Shown here piece by piece: positions 24,302 through 28,129 of a DNA stretch of 28,129 nucleotides. This stretch comes from an uncultured Clostridia bacterium. GTDB lineage: Bacteria; Bacillota_A; Clostridia; TANB77; CAG-508. A program made the position numbers and the translations under genes. A model generated the notes under the pieces. The model did not search any database and was not told where the DNA came from. It saw nothing but the letters and a program-made list of their open reading frames with translations. Within the stretch, counting starts at the first letter, position 1, and each line of letters opens with the position of its first letter. The stretch lies in contig CALXXB010000013.1 of the NCBI GenBank assembly GCA_944392525.1, forward strand, positions 1-28,129, in the 5' to 3' direction.

Positions 24302-25212
24302 AAGTAGCAATAGTACATGACTGGATTGTAAGTTATGGTGGCGGAGAAAAGGTAGTTTTAAAATTACATCAAATGTTTCCTGAAGCACCAATATATACAT
24401 CAGTATATGATAAAAAGAAAATGGAAAAATATTTTGGAGGATTAGATATAAGAACATCTTTTATTCAAAAGTTGCCATTTGGAATTAGAAAATATAGATA
24501 TTATTTACCATTAATGCCAGTTGCTTTTGAACAATTTGACTTAACCGGATATGATTTAGTTATAAGTTCATCTTCTTGTTGTTCAAAGGGAGTAAATGTA
24601 GAGGCCAATACTACTCATATATGCTATTGCCATACGCCTATGAGATATGCCTGGGATATGTATAATAAATATAATCGTGGAAATTTCTTAAAAAGAATGA
24701 TTGTAACCTGGCAAATGCATAAATTAAGACAATGGGATTACATATCTTCAAATAGAGTAGATTGTTTTTTAGCAAATTCAAAGAATGTAGAAAAGAGAAT
24801 AAATAAACATTATAGACGAGAAGCGAATGTTTTATATCCACCTATTGATAAGGAATTTTATGAAGAATATGATGAAAGCCACTATACCAATAAGAATTAT
24901 CTATTAGTAACAAGATTTGTTTCATATAAAAAAGTCGAATTAGTGATCAGAACTTTTAATGAACTTGGATTACCATTAATGGTAGTTGGTGATGGTCCAG
25001 AAAGAAGAAAACTATTAAAAATAGCAAAAGATAATATAACATTTAAGAAAGTAATGAAAAAAGAAAGCTTAATAGAAGAATACAGAAATTGTAGAGCTTT
25101 TGTATTTATGGCGGAAGAGGATTTTGGAATGGTTATGGCAGAAGCACGGAGCTTGTGGGAAACCAGTTATTGCATACAAAAAAGGTGGAGCATCAGAAAT
25201 TGTAACAGATAA
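24298..25212 (+). CDS. Family 4 glycosyltransferase (WbaZ-like), frameshifted
   Basis: This GT-B enzyme is of the group that includes the mannosyltransferase WbaZ. Visible features are VHDWIVSYGGGEKV near the start, CYCHTPMRYAWDMY, an ANSKNVEKRI segment, YPPID, the fold 2 opening LLVTRFVSYKKVELVIRTF, VVGDGPERRKL, and EEDFGMVMAEA of the donor site. The frame then leaves the family at about 25147, where CGGAGC replaces the expected CGAGC, and ends at 25212 with unrelated residues. The correct continuation lies one frame over. Without it the donor-binding lobe is incomplete and the enzyme should be inactive. Sequencing error is a real alternative. Confidence 0.85.
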   Translation: MKVAIVHDWIVSYGGGEKVVLKLHQMFPEAPIYTSVYDKKKMEKYFGGLDIRTSFIQKLPFGIRKYRYYLPLMPVAFEQFDLTGYDLVISSSSCCSKGVNVEANTTHICYCHTPMRYAWDMYNKYNRGNFLKRMIVTWQMHKLRQWDYISSNRVDCFLANSKNVEKRINKHYRREANVLYPPIDKEFYEEYDESHYTNKNYLLVTRFVSYKKVELVIRTFNELGLPLMVVGDGPERRKLLKIAKDNITFKKVMKKESLIEEYRNCRAFVFMAEEDFGMVMAEARSLWETSYCIQKRWSIRNCNR

Positions 25213-25399
25213 AAAAATAGGAATATTAGTGGACAAGCAAAATATAGAAAGCTTAAAAAAATCTGTACTAGAAATGGAAGAGACATACAAACAATTTGAT
25301 TCAAAACTAATAAGAGAAAATGCAAGAAAATTTTCAGAAGAAAACTTTGAAACTAATTTGAGAAATTTTATTAAAGCCCTCGGCTTTATTGACTTTTAA
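25147..25399 (+). pseudogene. Out-of-frame C-terminal end of the GT4 glycosyltransferase
   Basis: In the +1 frame the sequence resumes ACGKPVIAYKKGGASEIV, the standard donor-site ending of GT4 enzymes, and continues to TAA at 25397-25399 with a normal C-terminal helix. Deleting one G of 25148-25149 gives a single frame of about 366 aa, a usual length. An independent start at 25100 would overlap the intact upstream frame and is not credible as a separate gene. Confidence 0.8.
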
Positions 25400-25417
25400 G
25401 CCTTAGCGTAATATAAT
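25389..25417 (+). promoter_or_regulatory. Promoter of argS
   Basis: TTGACT and a perfect TATAAT are spaced by 17 bases. The -35 box lies within the end of the GT4 gene, and an AAAGCC/GGCTTT hairpin just upstream (about 25374-25387) may mark the end of the island transcript. Confidence 0.8.
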
Positions 25418-25450
25418 ATTAAAGGTGAATAATAAAAAAGGAGTAAAAGT

Positions 25451-27160
25451 ATGATAAATTTTAAAGAGAAAATAGCAGAAGAATTAGCAAAAATAGTAGA
25501 CGTTGATAAAAAAGAATTAGAATCTTTTGTAGAAGTGCCAAAAGATACAAAGAATGGTGATTATTCTTTTCCATGTTTTAAATTAGCAAAAGAGCTAAAA
25601 AAAGCTCCTCAAATGATTGCAAACGACATAAAAGAAAAAATAAATATAGAAGGAACAGGAATAGAAAAAGTAGAAGTGGTTGGAGGATTTCTAAATTTTT
25701 TCATAGACAAAGAAATACTTACAAAAGAAGTATTAAATGAGGTAGCAAGTAAAGAAGAATATGGAAAATCAAAAATAGGAGAAGGAAGAAACATTGTAAT
25801 AGATTATTCAGCACCTAATATTGCAAAACCATTCCATATTGGACATTTACGTTCAACAGTTATTGGTGGAGCTTTATCAAATATATATAAATTTTTAGGT
25901 TATAATGTAACAGGTATAAACCATTTAGGAGATTATGGAACTCAGTTTGGTAAATTAATTGAAGGATATAAGCTATGGGGAGACGAGTACGATATAGATA
26001 AAGACCCTATAAATGAATTAACAAAAATCTATATTAGAATAAATAATTTATGTAAAGAAGATGAGTCTGTATTAGAAGCTTGTAGAGATAATTTTAAGAA
26101 ATTAGAAGATGGAGATTCTTATTGTACACAATTATGGGAAAAATTTAAGGACGTTAGCTTGAAAGAATTCCAAAGAGTTTATGACTTACTTGGAAGCAAG
26201 TTCGAATCTTGGAATGGAGAAGCATTTTATTCTGATAAAATGCCAGAGGTAATAGAACTTTTAGAAAAATCAGGAAAGTTAGTAGAGTCTCAAGGAGCTA
26301 AAATAGTAGATTTAAGTGATGACGGAATAGATACACCATGTATTATTATAAAATCAAATGGTTCAACAACATATGCAACAAGAGATTTAGCAGCAATACT
26401 TTATAGAACGAGAACATATGATTTTGAAAAAGCTTTATATGTAACATCTTATGAACAAGTATTACATTTTAAACAAGTATTTGCAACAGCAAAATATTTA
26501 GGATTGGATGAAAAATATCTAAAAGGTCTAAAACATATACCTTTTGGAATGGTATTATTACCAACAGGAAAGATGTCAACAAGAGAAGGAAATATCATAA
26601 AGCTTGAAGATTTATTAAATGAAGCAATTGAAAGAGCAAAAGAGATAATAGAGCAAAAGAATCCTGACTTAGAAGATAAAGAAGAAACAGCTAAGAAGGT
26701 TGGAATAGGTGCAGTTATATTTAATGATTTATCAAACAATAGAGTAAAAGACGAAATATTTGATTGGGATACAATTTTAAATTTCCAAGGAGAAACAGGA
26801 CCTTATATTCAATACATGTATGTAAGAATTAGAAGTGTATTAGAGAAGGCAGGAGAAATTCCTGATATAAGTAATATAAATGTTGAAAAATTAAATGATA
26901 CTTATTCACAGGAAGTATTAAAATTAATATATAATTTTGAAGATACATTAGTTGCAGTAACAGAAAAAGAAGAACCATCAATCTTATCAAGATACTTAAT
27001 AGATTTAGCAAAAGCATACAGTGGATTCTATAATGAAAATAAAATAATGGTAGAAGATAAAGAGATTCAAGATGCAAGAGTATACTTAAGCTATGCTACT
27101 GCAAAAGTATTAAAAGAAGGAACAGCATTACTTGGAATGGAAATGCCCAATAAGATGTAA
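25451..27160 (+). CDS. argS: Arginyl-tRNA synthetase
   Basis: This class I synthetase charges tRNA-Arg. The 569 aa length is normal. The N-terminal tRNA-binding (Add1) domain covers about residues 1-85, the FHIGHLRST motif is at 128-136, INHLGDYGTQFG follows, and KMSTREG begins at 374, the variant of KMSKS usual in this family. The C-terminal DALR anticodon domain is present to the end. AAAAAGGAG lies upstream of the ATG. It has its own promoter and terminator and belongs to the housekeeping backbone rather than the glycan island. Confidence 0.98.
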   Translation: MINFKEKIAEELAKIVDVDKKELESFVEVPKDTKNGDYSFPCFKLAKELKKAPQMIANDIKEKINIEGTGIEKVEVVGGFLNFFIDKEILTKEVLNEVASKEEYGKSKIGEGRNIVIDYSAPNIAKPFHIGHLRSTVIGGALSNIYKFLGYNVTGINHLGDYGTQFGKLIEGYKLWGDEYDIDKDPINELTKIYIRINNLCKEDESVLEACRDNFKKLEDGDSYCTQLWEKFKDVSLKEFQRVYDLLGSKFESWNGEAFYSDKMPEVIELLEKSGKLVESQGAKIVDLSDDGIDTPCIIIKSNGSTTYATRDLAAILYRTRTYDFEKALYVTSYEQVLHFKQVFATAKYLGLDEKYLKGLKHIPFGMVLLPTGKMSTREGNIIKLEDLLNEAIERAKEIIEQKNPDLEDKEETAKKVGIGAVIFNDLSNNRVKDEIFDWDTILNFQGETGPYIQYMYVRIRSVLEKAGEIPDISNINVEKLNDTYSQEVLKLIYNFEDTLVAVTEKEEPSILSRYLIDLAKAYSGFYNENKIMVEDKEIQDARVYLSYATAKVLKEGTALLGMEMPNKM

Positions 27161-27190
27161 TAGATTAAAATAATTAATAACAAAAAAGAT

Positions 27191-27244
27191 ACAAAGTATA
27201 AATTTTAAGTATTAATTAAACTTATATTTATACTTTGTTTTTTT
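27191..27244 (+). terminator. Intrinsic terminator of argS
   Basis: A 12-bp perfect stem ACAAAGTATAAA/TTTATACTTTGT encloses a second small TAAGT/ACTTA stem and is followed by six T residues. Confidence 0.9.
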
Positions 27245-27312
27245 ATAATTATAAAACTGATAAGTAAACAATAAAAGAAAAACTTAATTTTTTTATAAAA
27301 AAGAATAATTAC

Positions 27313-27341
27313 TTGTAAATAGAAAATATAAATAGTATAAT
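27313..27341 (+). promoter_or_regulatory. Promoter of the last gene
   Basis: TTGTAA and TATAAT are spaced by 17 bases, about 35 bases upstream of the start codon. Confidence 0.7.
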
Positions 27342-27376
27342 AAAAAGGAATTAAAAATAAGAAGGGATGGATTTAT

Positions 27377-28126
27377 ATGGAAGAAAACGTTGAAAAGAAA
27401 GAAGTAAAAAAGAGTAAGAAAAAGGTTATAATAACTGTTGTATTAATAGTAGTTCTTATTCTTTTAGTAGCTGGAGGTTTTATTTTTTATCATGGAAATC
27501 AAACAGGCAAATTAATAGCAGAAGTAAATAAGTTAGCAGAAATACAAATGACAAATGCAGATGGAACATTAGTAGAAGAGCCAATAGACATGGAAATAAA
27601 AACAACAGGTTCTTATGCGATAGTTGAAAAAACATTAAAAGATTATATGAATGAGATGGTAGTTGCTACAAAAGATTTAGCAAATAGTTTAGATGAAGAA
27701 AAGATAATGAATTTAGTTTCAATTGACAACATGAAAGAAGATGGTCCTGATTTTACAAATAGTAAAGCTGAAATTGCTACTATGAGACAAGCTATAAATG
27801 ATTATATAGCTAAAATGGAAGAATATGCAAATGAAGATAATTTACTTTCACAAATAGATAATAAGGATGTAGGAGATTATTACAAAGAATTATATAAACA
27901 ACTTGCAGTGGATGAGGAATCAAGTGAAGGTATGAAAACATCAATAGAAGAGTTAAAGTCAGCACAGGAAGAAGCAAAAACAGCTTTAGATGATTTAGAA
28001 AGTATATTTAATTTCTTAAGTGATAATAAAGATGAATGGCAAATAGAAGATGAACAAATAGTTTTTACAACACAAAGTGCTTATGACGAATATACAAGTT
28101 TAATGTCATCATTAGAAACGATGTAA
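27377..28126 (+). CDS. Membrane-anchored protein of unknown function
   Basis: I do not recognise this 249 aa protein. It has a lysine-rich cytoplasmic N-terminus (1-17) and one hydrophobic segment (about 18-39, VIITVVLIVVLILLVAGGFI). A mostly helical, acidic outer domain follows, with Glu/Lys heptad-like stretches around 125-150 and 185-212 that may form coiled coils. No lipobox, LPxTG or enzyme motif is visible. AAGGGATGG precedes the start, and it has its own promoter. It is complete, ending three bases before the window edge. It is not obviously part of the glycan island. Confidence 0.75.
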   Translation: MEENVEKKEVKKSKKKVIITVVLIVVLILLVAGGFIFYHGNQTGKLIAEVNKLAEIQMTNADGTLVEEPIDMEIKTTGSYAIVEKTLKDYMNEMVVATKDLANSLDEEKIMNLVSIDNMKEDGPDFTNSKAEIATMRQAINDYIAKMEEYANEDNLLSQIDNKDVGDYYKELYKQLAVDEESSEGMKTSIEELKSAQEEAKTALDDLESIFNFLSDNKDEWQIEDEQIVFTTQSAYDEYTSLMSSLETM

Positions 28127-28129
28127 TAA

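Overview
The window is about 28 kb of very AT-rich DNA with standard-code, closely packed genes on the + strand only. Strong AGGAGG-type ribosome sites, sigma-A-like promoters and hairpin-plus-T terminators point to a low-GC Bacillota. The repeated prepilin-like N-terminus GITLIALVITIIVLLILAGV is typical of Clostridia. An uncultured gut clostridium is my best guess, but that is inference, since no 16S or other marker is present.

Layout. A 5'-truncated cysteinyl-tRNA synthetase (1-1308, with terminator) and an arginyl-tRNA synthetase (25451-27160), followed by a membrane-anchored protein of unknown function (27377-28126), flank a roughly 24 kb surface-glycan and pilin-like island (1376-25399). 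The island opens with galE and an initiating sugar-phosphate transferase, which charge a lipid carrier, then a decayed glycosyltransferase. After this come three cassettes of one design: promoter, structured leader RNA with an intrinsic terminator, one or two prepilin-like surface proteins, a large polytopic O-antigen-ligase/oligosaccharyltransferase-like protein, then glycan genes. Cassette 1 is 3652-9614, cassette 2 is 9743-19446 and cassette 3 is 19457-25399.

Cassette 2 also carries a fucose salvage module: a fucose-1-phosphate guanylyltransferase-like protein, an L-fucokinase and a family GT10 fucosyltransferase. The first two correspond to the two halves of the Bacteroides fusion enzyme Fkp, here as separate genes. 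Further GT2 enzymes and a frameshifted GT4 enzyme build the rest of the glycan.

Most interesting. (1) The leader occurs three times. A conserved GTTTTATTA segment can pair either with an upstream copy of TAGTAAAAC or with the same sequence in the 5' arm of the terminator, which is the layout of a transcription attenuator. (2) The leader contains a possible short peptide reading frame, and in copy 2 this frame runs through a 38-base (AG)19 microsatellite. Changes in repeat number would change where translation ends relative to the attenuator, so this could be a phase-variable switch. (3) Each pilin-like gene or pair sits directly upstream of its own ligase-like gene, suggesting dedicated substrate/glycosyltransferase pairs. 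(4) The prepilin-like proteins lack the usual Glu5 and have near-identical N-terminal halves with divergent C-terminal leucine-rich-repeat or other domains.

Three genes are broken. Two of the frameshifts (near 14422 and 25148) would each be repaired by removing one G from a CGG, so sequencing error must be excluded before calling them pseudogenes.
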